NCBI GenBank assembly: GCA_016721005.1
Contig: JADKJM010000019.1
Location: 310,001-374,000, forward strand
DNA length: 64,000 bases
Direction of reading: 5' to 3'
Source: Flavobacteriales bacterium
GTDB taxonomy: Bacteria > Bacteroidota > Bacteroidia > Flavobacteriales_F > PHOS-HE28
The position numbers and the translations under genes were made by a program. Position 1 is the first letter of the stretch. Every line of letters starts with the position of its first letter. Positions 34,563 to 42,118 of this stretch are shown here, one piece after another. A model generated the notes under the pieces. It did no database searches. It had not been told where the DNA came from and saw only the letters and a list, made by a program, of their open reading frames with translations.

Positions 34563-35345
34563 ATGGCTTTCAACAACCTCCTCATCGCTGATACCGATGG
34601 CCTCCGCACCATCACCATCAACCGTCCCGATCAACTGAACGCCCTGAACCGGGAAACCATCGGTGAACTCGACAGCGCTTTGACCGAAGCAGATGCTGAC
34701 AAGAGCGTGCGCGTACTCATCATCACCGGCAGCGGTATGAAGGCATTCGTTGCGGGTGCGGACATCAAGGAGTTCGCGCACTTCAGCATTCCCGAAGGCA
34801 AAGCGTTGAGCGCCGATGGCCAGAAGAAACTCTTCGATCATGTGGAACGCATGAGCAAGCCGGTGATCGCTGCTGTGAACGGCTTCGCGCTCGGCGGCGG
34901 ATTGGAACTCGCGATGAGTTGCCACTTCCGCGTGGCCAGCGACAATGCGCGCATGGGGCTGCCCGAGGTGTCGCTCGGCGTGATCCCCGGCTACGGTGGG
35001 ACACAGCGACTCGCGCGCTTGGTGGGCAAGGGCAAGGCGATGGAAATGATCATGACCGCAGGAATGATCAAAGCCGAGGAAGCCCTGCAATGGGGGCTTG
35101 TGAATCACGTTGTACCGCAGCCGGAGCTGCTTGCCAAGTGCAACGAAGTCGCCACCGCTATCATGAAGAATTCACCCACCGCACTTGCCGCAGCGATACG
35201 CGCCGTGAACGCCGGTTACGAACCCGGCGCCGATGGCATGCAACGCGAGATAGAGGAGTTCGGCAAGTGTTTCGGTACGGCGGATTTCAAAGAGGGGACG
35301 AGCGCGTTCATGGAGAAGCGGAAGGCGGAGTTCAAAGGCGAATAG
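34563..35345 (+). CDS. Enoyl-CoA hydratase/isomerase (crotonase family)
   Basis: A 260-residue crotonase. Oxyanion-hole and CoA-binding segments are AFVAGADIKEF (61-71) and the GFALGGGLELA block, with both catalytic glutamates present: E115 (GGGLE) and E135 (GLPEVSLG), spaced 20 residues apart as in rat enoyl-CoA hydratase. It therefore should hydrate trans-2-enoyl-CoA in fatty-acid or amino-acid degradation; the exact chain preference is unknown. No partner beta-oxidation genes are nearby. It lies 18 bases after the toxin gene but has its own promoter box. Confidence 0.9.
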   Translation: MAFNNLLIADTDGLRTITINRPDQLNALNRETIGELDSALTEADADKSVRVLIITGSGMKAFVAGADIKEFAHFSIPEGKALSADGQKKLFDHVERMSKPVIAAVNGFALGGGLELAMSCHFRVASDNARMGLPEVSLGVIPGYGGTQRLARLVGKGKAMEMIMTAGMIKAEEALQWGLVNHVVPQPELLAKCNEVATAIMKNSPTALAAAIRAVNAGYEPGADGMQREIEEFGKCFGTADFKEGTSAFMEKRKAEFKGE

Positions 35346-35351
35346 AACGCA

Positions 35352-35442
35352 GATGACGCTGAAAGAGCTGATGAACGCTGATCATGATAGAGGCCTGATG
35401 GTTCTATCTACTAGATCCATTCTTTCTGTGTTATCAGCGTTC
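35352..35442. repeat. Interspersed inverted repeat between the hydratase and flippase genes
   Basis: GAACGCTGAT (35373-35382) and ATCAGCGTTC (35433-35442) are perfect 10-base complements. Partial copies of the same word (AACGCAGATGACGCTGA) lie just upstream. The style matches the dispersed AACGCTGAT/ATCAGCGTT elements seen between genes in many bacterial genomes. The right arm ends 2 bases before the TTG start of the flippase. Confidence 0.6.
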
Positions 35443-35444
35443 CA

Positions 35445-36968
35445 TTGAGCGCCCTCCGCAAACTCGCCGGTCAAACAGCCATCTACGGGCTGAGCAGCAT
35501 CGTTGCGCGCTTCCTCAACTTCCTGCTGGTTCCGCTGTACACTACCAAGGGCGTGTTCGATCCCGCGCAGTACGGTGCGATCACATCGCTGCTTTCATGG
35601 ACCGCTTTCCTGAACGTGGTACTCACCTTCGGTATGGAGACGGGCTTCTTCCGCTACGCCAATGCACCTCATCCCCCGACCTCCTCTCCCGGGGAGAAGG
35701 GGAGCAACACCCCTCTCCTTAGGAGTGGGGTTGGGAATGCGGGTGTATACGCCACGACGGCCTATGCATTGCTCTTCGGCAGCTTGGCGTTCATGCTCCT
35801 CGGCTCCGTGTTCTCGGGATCCATCGCCAATGGTATCGGCTTCCCGGACCTCGGCTCATCGGTGTTGATGTTGGTCATCATCATCGGCATGGATGCGATC
35901 ACCACGATCCCGATGGCGCAGTTGCGTTTGCAAGAACGACCGTGGCGCTTCGCGGCGATCAACATCGTGAGCGTGTTGGTGAATATCGGCCTGAGCCTCT
36001 TCTTCCTGGCGTACTGCATGCCGAAGTACAACGCCGGGGAGAGCAATGCACTGATCGATGCCGTGTACGACCCAACACTTGGCGTCGGCTATGTCTTCTT
36101 GATCAACTTGGTCAGCAGCGGCATCAAACTGGTGATCCTCCTGCCCTCCTGGCCGCGACCAGCGTTCTTCGATCGCAAGCTGTTGCGCACCCTCCTGATC
36201 TTCGGCGCGCCGCTGATGGTTGCTGGTCTTGCAGGCATGGTGAACGAGACCGCGGATCGCATCCTGCTCAAGTACCTCTTGCCCGCCGACATCGCCGACT
36301 CCGAGATCGGGATCTATGGTGCGTGTTACAAATTGGCGATGCTCATCACGCTCTTCATTCAAGCCTTCCGCATGGGCGCCGAGCCTTTCTTCTTCAGCCA
36401 CGCGAAGGAGAAGAACAGCAAGGAATCGTTCGCGCGGATCATGAATGTGTTCGTGGCCGTGTGCATGAGCGCCTTCCTGGTGGTGATGCTCTTCCTCGAT
36501 CAATTCAAGTGGTTCATCCGCAACCCGGAGTTCCACGCGGGCCTGAAAGTGGTGCCGATCCTGATGCTCGCCAACGTCTTCCTCGGCATCTACTACAACC
36601 AGAGCGTGTGGTACAAGCTCACCGATCGCACGCGCGCAGGAAGTGCGATCTCGCTCATCGGTGCGGGCATCACCTTGGTGCTGCTCTTCGTGCTGATCCC
36701 GCGCATGGGCTACATGGGCGCTGCGTGGACCACCTTGATCTGCTACGCGAGCATGGCGGTGATCAGCTACACGTGGGGGCAGAAGCACTACCCGGTGCCG
36801 TACAACGTGGGGCGGGTGTTGGGGTATATGGCCATTGCGGTGTTCGCCTGGTGGGGGTGCGAGCAACTTGACCTTTCAGGCGGACTCAACTATACACTCA
36901 GGTTCGCTGTGCTGATGGTGTTCGTGGTGTTAGCTTGGAGGGGCGAGCGGCACATTGTCGCTCGCTGA
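35445..36968 (+). CDS. Polysaccharide/lipid-linked oligosaccharide flippase (MATE/Wzx-like)
   Basis: A 507-residue integral membrane protein with 12-14 hydrophobic helices and the family opening LRKLAGQTAIYGLSSIVARF followed by NFLLVPLYTT. Such proteins flip undecaprenyl- or lipid-linked glycans across the inner membrane. The start is a TTG at 35445; no in-frame ATG exists before the conserved opening. Residues about 76-98 (PTSSPGEKGSN..LLRSGVG) are encoded by a palindromic repeat inserted in frame between the second and third helices, a stretch absent from the normal family pattern. Genes for dUTPase and a sugar nucleotidyltransferase, usually close by, follow after an accessory insertion. 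Confidence 0.85.
   Translation: MSALRKLAGQTAIYGLSSIVARFLNFLLVPLYTTKGVFDPAQYGAITSLLSWTAFLNVVLTFGMETGFFRYANAPHPPTSSPGEKGSNTPLLRSGVGNAGVYATTAYALLFGSLAFMLLGSVFSGSIANGIGFPDLGSSVLMLVIIIGMDAITTIPMAQLRLQERPWRFAAINIVSVLVNIGLSLFFLAYCMPKYNAGESNALIDAVYDPTLGVGYVFLINLVSSGIKLVILLPSWPRPAFFDRKLLRTLLIFGAPLMVAGLAGMVNETADRILLKYLLPADIADSEIGIYGACYKLAMLITLFIQAFRMGAEPFFFSHAKEKNSKESFARIMNVFVAVCMSAFLVVMLFLDQFKWFIRNPEFHAGLKVVPILMLANVFLGIYYNQSVWYKLTDRTRAGSAISLIGAGITLVLLFVLIPRMGYMGAAWTTLICYASMAVISYTWGQKHYPVPYNVGRVLGYMAIAVFAWWGCEQLDLSGGLNYTLRFAVLMVFVVLAWRGERHIVAR
35670..35739. repeat. Palindromic repeat inserted in frame inside the flippase gene
   Basis: About 70 bases of C/G runs: ATCCCCCGACCTCCTCTCCC, GGGGAGAAGGGGAG, ACCCCTCTCCTTAGGAGTGG and GGTTGGGAATG. 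The right half is an imperfect reverse complement of the left half. This resembles the dispersed CCCCGACCCCTCTCC-type elements usually found between genes. It keeps the reading frame open and adds about 23 residues. Confidence 0.65.
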
Positions 36969-36976
36969 TCCGTTCC

Positions 36977-36984
36977 TACTTTCA
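36977..36984 (+). promoter_or_regulatory. -7-like box (TACTTTCA) of the secreted-protein gene
   Basis: TACTTTCA lies 4 bases before the ATG at 36989, the same spacing as at 34551 and 38094. The last two positions deviate from TAnnTTTG. Confidence 0.35.
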
Positions 36985-36988
36985 CGTC

Positions 36989-37633
36989 ATGCGATATGTA
37001 TCCTTTGCCACGCTGTTCATCACGTTCAGTGCATTCGGACAGAACGGGTCGGTCAGCGTCACGGACGACCTTGGCGCCGTAGGGCGCATGGACCGGCCAA
37101 CCAAAAGCCTGTACGAACTGCTCGGCGCCAGCCACTATTCGGCGACGTTCAAATTTCCCGGCGGCAAGACCCATGAGGTCGTCCTGGTGATGAAATCCAT
37201 TTACAAGGACAGCGTGGCCGCCGTTGATACCCTGATCAACTCAATGAGGTGGAAAACGATGATCAAGGGAGGCGCGCCCTTCGACCCGAAAGAAGAGGTC
37301 TTCTTCGTCGGCCAACGTGTAGACTCCATGCACTTCAAACTGCTCTTCCGTTTTGGAAACATGAACATGACGCAACGCACAATTGAATTGCCGTGGCCAA
37401 ATAACGGCTACATGCTCGACGAAGGGATCCGATCCCGTGGCAAAGCAATGCCTGTAGAGTTCGGCACCCCGCTTCCCATGATGGTGCTCACGCAGCCCTA
37501 TCCTGATCCACCGCTACCGAAAAAGGCCGTGATCCAGCGCTATTGTTTTGGGGTCGATACACCTCCAGAACAGTGGCCCGCGACCTATGGGGTGCCACAC
37601 CTTTTTGTATTCGAATTGACGGTTCTGCCGTGA
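36989..37633 (+). CDS. Secreted protein of unknown function
   Basis: A 214-residue protein with a signal peptide (MRYVSFATLFITFSAFGQ, cleavage about residue 18). No known domain is recognised; the mature part contains a KFPGGKTHEVVLVMK segment and a proline-rich stretch near TQPYPDPPLPK. No sorting domain is visible, so it is probably periplasmic. The start at 36989 gives a proper signal; the frame is open further upstream into the end of the flippase gene. It lies in an accessory block between the flippase and dut and converges with hicA, leaving a 9-base gap. Confidence 0.6.
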   Translation: MRYVSFATLFITFSAFGQNGSVSVTDDLGAVGRMDRPTKSLYELLGASHYSATFKFPGGKTHEVVLVMKSIYKDSVAAVDTLINSMRWKTMIKGGAPFDPKEEVFFVGQRVDSMHFKLLFRFGNMNMTQRTIELPWPNNGYMLDEGIRSRGKAMPVEFGTPLPMMVLTQPYPDPPLPKKAVIQRYCFGVDTPPEQWPATYGVPHLFVFELTVLP

Positions 37634-37642
37634 CCCTCGTGG

Positions 37643-37834
37643 TCATTCAGTCGCCTCCAGCACCTGCTTGACGATCTTCGGATGAAGACTCTTCCCCGCA
37701 TGGAATGGAAGGACTATCCGGACATTGCCCTTCATGTAAATGCGATGGCCGCCAGCAGTGCGCACCCATGTGAAGCCCGCTTTCCGCAAGAGCTTCTCGG
37801 CCTCCTTGGCCGTCAGTACGACTTGCTTAGCCAA
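37643..37834 (-). CDS. hicA: HicA-type mRNA interferase toxin
   Basis: A 63-residue double-stranded-RNA-binding-like toxin: TAKEAEKLLRKAGFTWVR followed by GGHRIYMKG, with the catalytic His of HicA in GGHRIY, and the end HPKIVKQVLE. HicA toxins cleave mRNA and are neutralised by HicB. The start is probably the TTG at 37834, overlapping the hicB stop by 8 bases, which gives the normal HicA length. A longer GTG-started version (37864) is possible but adds an unusual Cys/Arg-rich leader. Confidence 0.75.
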   Translation of the reverse strand: MAKQVVLTAKEAEKLLRKAGFTWVRTAGGHRIYMKGNVRIVLPFHAGKSLHPKIVKQVLEATE

Positions 37835-38051
37835 TCGACACCGGCATGGACGTGGTGAAGACACGGCGCTTTACGATCCGCTTGATCTCCGCCGGACGAA
37901 GCGTGCTCCAATACAAGTCGATCGCTTCCTTGATGTTCTTCATCACCTCGTCCAAGCTGTCGCCTTGGGTATGGCAGCCTTTAAGTTCCGGAACGAAGGC
38001 GAAGTAGCCGTCCTTGTCGTATTCGATAACGACTTGTAGTGTGTGGTTCAT
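37827..38051 (-). CDS. hicB: HicB-type antitoxin
   Basis: A 74-residue HicB with the partial RNase H-like fold: VVIEYDKDGYFAFVPELKGC and HTQGDSLDEVMKNIKEAI, the standard HicB motif. It has no long C-terminal DNA-binding domain, so it is a short-form antitoxin. It precedes hicA on the minus strand. The start was fixed at the ATG at 38051 because everything upstream in the open frame is antisense to the neighbouring antitoxin gene. Confidence 0.85.
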   Translation of the reverse strand: MNHTLQVVIEYDKDGYFAFVPELKGCHTQGDSLDEVMKNIKEAIDLYWSTLRPAEIKRIVKRRVFTTSMPVSIG

Positions 38052-38065
38052 GGCGCTCACTGTCC

Positions 38066-38073
38066 CAAATGTA
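38066..38073 (-). promoter_or_regulatory. -7 box (TACATTTG) of hicBA
   Basis: On the minus strand TACATTTG is a full consensus match, 14 bases before the hicB ATG. It shares a 54-base divergent gap with the promoter of the antitoxin/PIN pair. Confidence 0.5.
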
Positions 38074-38093
38074 ACGGGCGGTACGACCTGATC

Positions 38094-38101
38094 TACTTTT
38101 G
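38094..38101 (+). promoter_or_regulatory. -7 box (TACTTTTG) of the antitoxin/PIN pair
   Basis: A full TAnnTTTG match ending 4 bases before the ATG at 38106, with the same geometry as the box before the enoyl-CoA hydratase. It predicts a leaderless transcript. Confidence 0.5.
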
Positions 38102-38105
38102 AGCC

Positions 38106-38318
38106 ATGGCAGTAAAGGTCACACGCGGCAAGAAGGACGAGGTGGTGATCACCTTGACCGGGGGCATTGAGGCCAGCGACCTGCAACGCGCACTCGATTA
38201 CCTCCGGTACCTCGACCTGACCAAAGGCATGAAAGTGCCGCAGGGCGAAGTGGACAAGCTGGCTCGCGAAGCGACATCGAGCATGGCCCGCAAGCGCCAC
38301 AAGCGAATGGCATCGTGA
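38106..38318 (+). CDS. Putative antitoxin of the PIN-domain toxin
   Basis: A 70-residue basic-ended protein (MAVKVTRGKKDEVV) immediately before a PIN-domain gene, with a 4-base overlap (GTGA) at the junction. I do not recognise a named antitoxin family. Position, size and coupling are the evidence. The C terminus SMARKRHKRM is strongly basic. Confidence 0.65.
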   Translation: MAVKVTRGKKDEVVITLTGGIEASDLQRALDYLRYLDLTKGMKVPQGEVDKLAREATSSMARKRHKRMAS

Positions 38319-38758
38319 GGCTTGTTGTCGATGCCAACATTGTGTTCAGCAGCATACTGCGTTCCGATGGCATGGTCGGCGATGTCTTCTTCAATTCGCG
38401 CCCCCCACTCGTACTCTTTGCCCCGGAGATGCTCCGCGAAGAAGTCGCCGAGCACCGCGCCAAGTTGGTCAAGCTTAGTAAGCGGCCATCGGAGGTGGTT
38501 CTGGAGTTGGAGCGTTTAACGCTATCGCGGGTCACCTTCCTGAACGAGGGTTTGATCTCCGCGGTGAGTTGGGCCAAGGCCCGCGAAGTGATGATCGATC
38601 TTGATCCGGATGATGTGGTCTATGTGGCGCTGGCGTTCCACTTGGACCTACCGCTTTGGACAGGCGACAAGCGTCTTTCGAAAGGGCTCGGTTTCAAAGG
38701 ATCCAAGCAGACCATTACGACAGCCGAAGTGTTCAAGGCACTGGTGGAACCGAAATGA
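38315..38758 (+). CDS. PIN-domain ribonuclease (VapC-like toxin)
   Basis: A 147-residue PIN protein. The acidic metal-binding residues are visible as D6 in LVVDANIV, E42/E43, the cluster DLDPDD (95-100) and D118 in WTGDKRL. PIN toxins cleave tRNA or rRNA using Mg2+. Start GTG at 38315 overlaps the antitoxin stop. Its stop overlaps the dut start (ATGA), so the accessory pair is coupled to a housekeeping gene. Confidence 0.8.
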   Translation: MRLVVDANIVFSSILRSDGMVGDVFFNSRPPLVLFAPEMLREEVAEHRAKLVKLSKRPSEVVLELERLTLSRVTFLNEGLISAVSWAKAREVMIDLDPDDVVYVALAFHLDLPLWTGDKRLSKGLGFKGSKQTITTAEVFKALVEPK

Positions 38759-39210
38759 CCCAGATCGAAAGCATGCAACTCGTCCGCATCGTCAACAAGG
38801 GCAAACACCCCCTGCCCCACTACGCCACGGAGCATAGCGCAGGTATGGATCTCCGCGCCAACCTCGACGCGTCCATCACCCTCGCTCCCGGCGAACGCCA
38901 ATTGATCCCCACCGGCCTATTCCTCGAACTCCCCGAAGGCACCGAGGCCCAAGTGCGTCCGCGCAGTGGGCTGGCCTTCAAGCACGGCGTCACGGTCCTC
39001 AACGCGCCGGGCACCATCGATGCCGACTACCGCGGAGAAGTGGGCGTGCTGCTGATCAACCACGGGCAGGAACCCTTCGAGGTGAAGGATGGCGAACGCA
39101 TTGCTCAATTGGTCATCGCGCGCTACGTGCGGGTCACCCTTGAGGAAGTTGTTGACCTCGCCTCGTCGGAACGTGGTGCTGGCGGCTTCGGGCACACTGG
39201 AACAAATTGA
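38755..39210 (+). CDS. dut: dUTP diphosphatase (dUTPase)
   Basis: A 151-residue trimeric dUTPase with the five motifs in order: AGMDLRA, PRSGLAFKHG, NAPGTIDADYRGE, GERIAQLVI and the C-terminal ERGAGGFGHTG P-loop-like arm. It hydrolyses dUTP to dUMP, limiting uracil in DNA. The ATG at 38755 overlaps the PIN gene stop; MQLVRIVN six codons later is an alternative start closer to the usual family length. Confidence 0.93.
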   Translation: MTQIESMQLVRIVNKGKHPLPHYATEHSAGMDLRANLDASITLAPGERQLIPTGLFLELPEGTEAQVRPRSGLAFKHGVTVLNAPGTIDADYRGEVGVLLINHGQEPFEVKDGERIAQLVIARYVRVTLEEVVDLASSERGAGGFGHTGTN

Positions 39211-39227
39211 AGACCTTCGCGACCGAC

Positions 39228-39306
39228 TCACCGCAGAGGCGCAGGGGCGCTGAGCAACGCAAAGAGAGAACCCTGCGCCCTCCGCAGCTCTGCGCCTCTG
39301 CGGTGA
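39228..39306. repeat. Interspersed inverted repeat between dut and the nucleotidyltransferase gene
   Basis: TCACCGCAGAGGCGCA (39228-39243) and TGCGCCTCTGCGGTGA (39291-39306) are perfect 16-base complements. The sequence is of the CACCGCAGAGGCGC / GCGCCTCTGCGGTG type that occurs dispersed in many bacterial genomes. It ends 13 bases before the next start and could also act as a transcript hairpin. Confidence 0.65.
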
Positions 39307-39319
39307 AGACCAGAACCGA

Positions 39320-40327
39320 ATGAAGATCATCGTCCCGATGGCGGGCATGGGCAAGCGGATGCGTCCGCACACCCACACCACCGCCAAGCCCTTGTTGCCC
39401 ATTGCGGGCAAGCCCATCGTGCAACGCCTCGTGGAGGATCTGGCCGCGGTGGCCGGTGAAGCCGTGGAAGAAGTCGCCTACGTGGTGAATCCGGCCTTCG
39501 GCGTGAAGGTGGAGAACGAGTTGCTGGAGATCGCGAAGCGTGTCGGTGCCAAGGGGTCCATTCACTACCAGGAAGTGGCGCTCGGCACTGCGCACGCCAT
39601 CCTCTGCGCCGAAAGCGCATTGAGCGGCCGCGTGATCGTGGCCTTTGCTGACACGCTCTTCCGCGCCGACCTGAAGCTGGACACCGACTGCGATGGTGTG
39701 ATCTGGGTGAACAAGGTGGAGGATCCGAAGCCCTTCGGCGTGGTGAAACTGGACGATAAGGGCATCATCACGGAGTTCGTGGAGAAGCCGCAGACCTTCG
39801 TGAGCGACCTCGCCATCATCGGCATCTACTACTTCGCCGATGGCGAGCGGCTGCGCACCGAGATGCAGTTCCTCATCGACAACAAGATCATGGACAAGGG
39901 CGAGTACCAGCTCACCAACGCCATGGAGAACATGAAGCAGAAAGGCGCGCGTTTCAAGGCCGGTGCGGTGGACGTGTGGATGGACTGCGGCAACAAGAAC
40001 GCGATGGTGGACACCAACACCAAAGTGCTCGGCTTCCTGAAGGATGACAAAGGCCTCGTGAGCAGCAAGCTGAAGACCGTGAACAGCGTGATCATCCCAC
40101 CGTGCTTCATCGGTGATGAGGTGGTGCTCACGAACAGCATCGTTGGCCCGAACGTTTCCATTGAGAAAGGCGCAACGATCACGGGCAGCGTGGTGCGGAA
40201 TTCGATCCTGCGCGGTGGCGTGCGTGTACAGGATGCCGTGATCGACAATAGCATGGTGGGCGAACGCGCCGTTGTGACCGGCCGTGCCATGGACCTTAGC
40301 TTGAGCGACGATAGCACGGCTGGCTGA
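39320..40327 (+). CDS. Sugar-phosphate nucleotidyltransferase with C-terminal left-handed beta-helix
   Basis: A 335-residue enzyme with the NTP-transferase signature MAGMGKRMRP (7-16) and KPLLPIAGKP, plus the FADTL metal-binding segment and VEKPQ. C-terminal hexapeptide-like turns (about 260-320: IGDEVVLTNS, IEKGATITGS) indicate an LbH domain as in GlmU- or mannose-1-phosphate guanylyltransferase-like proteins. It activates a sugar-1-phosphate for glycan synthesis; the sugar and nucleotide cannot be assigned by eye. It lies in the conserved run dut, nucleotidyltransferase, TPR protein, DUF4292. Confidence 0.85.
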   Translation: MKIIVPMAGMGKRMRPHTHTTAKPLLPIAGKPIVQRLVEDLAAVAGEAVEEVAYVVNPAFGVKVENELLEIAKRVGAKGSIHYQEVALGTAHAILCAESALSGRVIVAFADTLFRADLKLDTDCDGVIWVNKVEDPKPFGVVKLDDKGIITEFVEKPQTFVSDLAIIGIYYFADGERLRTEMQFLIDNKIMDKGEYQLTNAMENMKQKGARFKAGAVDVWMDCGNKNAMVDTNTKVLGFLKDDKGLVSSKLKTVNSVIIPPCFIGDEVVLTNSIVGPNVSIEKGATITGSVVRNSILRGGVRVQDAVIDNSMVGERAVVTGRAMDLSLSDDSTAG

Positions 40328-40339
40328 ACCAGCGAACCA

Positions 40340-42118
40340 ATGAAGCGCACGACCCCACTTCTTTCCGCCCTTGCCATCACATTGGCGATGACCGCTTGCT
40401 CCGGCGCGAAGCATGGCATGGAGGGAACCGTTCCTGCGGAGCCGGGATCACGTCCGGGATCGGAGCAGACCAGTGATCGTCGCGCGGAAATGATGCGCCT
40501 CTTCATGGAGGCGACCCAAGCGCGGCTAACGGGCCGGCCGACGGAAGCGCTCCAGAAATATCAGCGCTGTTTGAAGCTCGAACCCAGCAATGGCGCCGTG
40601 CTCTTCGAACTGGCGAAGCTGTACCACGTCGGCCAGAACCCATCCCAAGCGGTGGAGTACGCCAGACAAGCGGTTGCTTCGGACAAGGCCAACATCTGGT
40701 ACCGCTTCCTGCTCGCCGACCTCTATCGTGAAAGCAACCGCCCTGGCGATGCGGTGGATGTGTACAAGGGGGTCCTGCAGCAATGGCCCGACCGCTTTGA
40801 GGTCTATCTGGACCTGGCCGCAGCCTACGCCTTCGCCGGAAAGCCGGATGAATCCGTGAAGGTGTACGGTGATGTGGAGAAGCGCTTCGGGTTGGGTGAA
40901 GAGCTCATCGCACACGCGTTCAACACATACATGGGCGCGCGGAATTGGACGGCCGCTGAACAACTGCTGCAGCGTGCGTTGAAGAACGAACCGGACGATC
41001 CGGAATACGCGGGCATGCTCGCAGAGGTCTACGATGATCAAGGCCTGCAAGAAAAAGCGCTGGAACAATACCAACGCGCGTTGGCCCTCGACCCGAGCAA
41101 CAGCTTGTTGCGGATCAGCCTCGCTGAACACTACTACACCAATGGTCGGATGGAGGATGCCTACCGGGAACTCGGCGAGGCCTTCCTGGATCCGGGTCTC
41201 GATGTCGATGCCAAGATGCAGGTGTTGATCGGCTTCTTCGAGATGACCGAGAACGAGGGGGAGAAACCAGATGATCGACCCGAACTCATCCGGCGGTCCT
41301 ATGCCTTGATCGATGCGCTGGAACAGGCACATCCCGAAAGTGGAAAACCGTTCACCATTCGCGGTGATTTCCTGCTGCGTGATGGCAAGATCGCCGAAGC
41401 TCGGGATGCGTTCAAGAAAGCGCTCACCTTGGAGAAGGACCGCTACCCGATCCACCAACAGGTCCTTCAACTCGACCTTCAGTTGGGTGATCATGAAGGT
41501 CTGGTCCGTGATGCGGATGCTGCGGCCGAACTTTTCCCGACCTCCCCCGAGCCGTACTTGTTCAAGGGTATCGGCCTATCGCAACTCGAACGGTATGATG
41601 AAGCGATCGAGGCGCTGGTGATCGGGCGTGATCTCGTGGTGGATAACCCTCCACTGACCGCGCAGTTCTGGAGCAGCCTCGGTGAAGCATACAACTCCGC
41701 GAAGCAATTCGACAAGAGCGACAAGGCCTATGACAAGGCGTTGGCCTTGATCCCGGACGATGCCACCACCCTGAACAATTACGCGTACTACCTGAGCGTG
41801 CGCGGAGAGCAATTGGAGAAGGCCGAACGCATGAGCAAGCGTTCGAACGAATTGGCGCCGGGCCAACCCAGTTACCAGGACACCTATGCGTGGGTGCTGT
41901 TCAGATCCAGGAAGTTCGCCGAAGCGCGCACATGGATGGAAAAGGCCATTGCCGGTTCGCCGGACCCGGATGGTGAATTGCTGGAGCATCACGCCGATAT
42001 CCTTTTTGAACTCGGCGAAACAGCTGCTGCTCTTGAGCAATGGAAATTGGCGAAAGCGCGTGGCGGTGCAAGTGATCTGATCGACCGGAAGATCAACGAA
42101 GCCCGGCGCGTGGAATGA
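40340..42118 (+). CDS. TPR-repeat lipoprotein
   Basis: A 592-residue protein with a lipoprotein signal ending AMTAC (C20) and at least ten tetratricopeptide-type helix pairs over about 50-580 (for example PTEALQKYQRCLKLEPSNG and LEQYQRALALDPSN). TPR lipoproteins are scaffolds; no specific partner can be named. It begins 12 bases after the nucleotidyltransferase, and its stop overlaps the DUF4292 start (ATGA). Its invariable neighbours in related genomes suggest an envelope role. Confidence 0.82.
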   Translation: MKRTTPLLSALAITLAMTACSGAKHGMEGTVPAEPGSRPGSEQTSDRRAEMMRLFMEATQARLTGRPTEALQKYQRCLKLEPSNGAVLFELAKLYHVGQNPSQAVEYARQAVASDKANIWYRFLLADLYRESNRPGDAVDVYKGVLQQWPDRFEVYLDLAAAYAFAGKPDESVKVYGDVEKRFGLGEELIAHAFNTYMGARNWTAAEQLLQRALKNEPDDPEYAGMLAEVYDDQGLQEKALEQYQRALALDPSNSLLRISLAEHYYTNGRMEDAYRELGEAFLDPGLDVDAKMQVLIGFFEMTENEGEKPDDRPELIRRSYALIDALEQAHPESGKPFTIRGDFLLRDGKIAEARDAFKKALTLEKDRYPIHQQVLQLDLQLGDHEGLVRDADAAAELFPTSPEPYLFKGIGLSQLERYDEAIEALVIGRDLVVDNPPLTAQFWSSLGEAYNSAKQFDKSDKAYDKALALIPDDATTLNNYAYYLSVRGEQLEKAERMSKRSNELAPGQPSYQDTYAWVLFRSRKFAEARTWMEKAIAGSPDPDGELLEHHADILFELGETAAALEQWKLAKARGGASDLIDRKINEARRVE

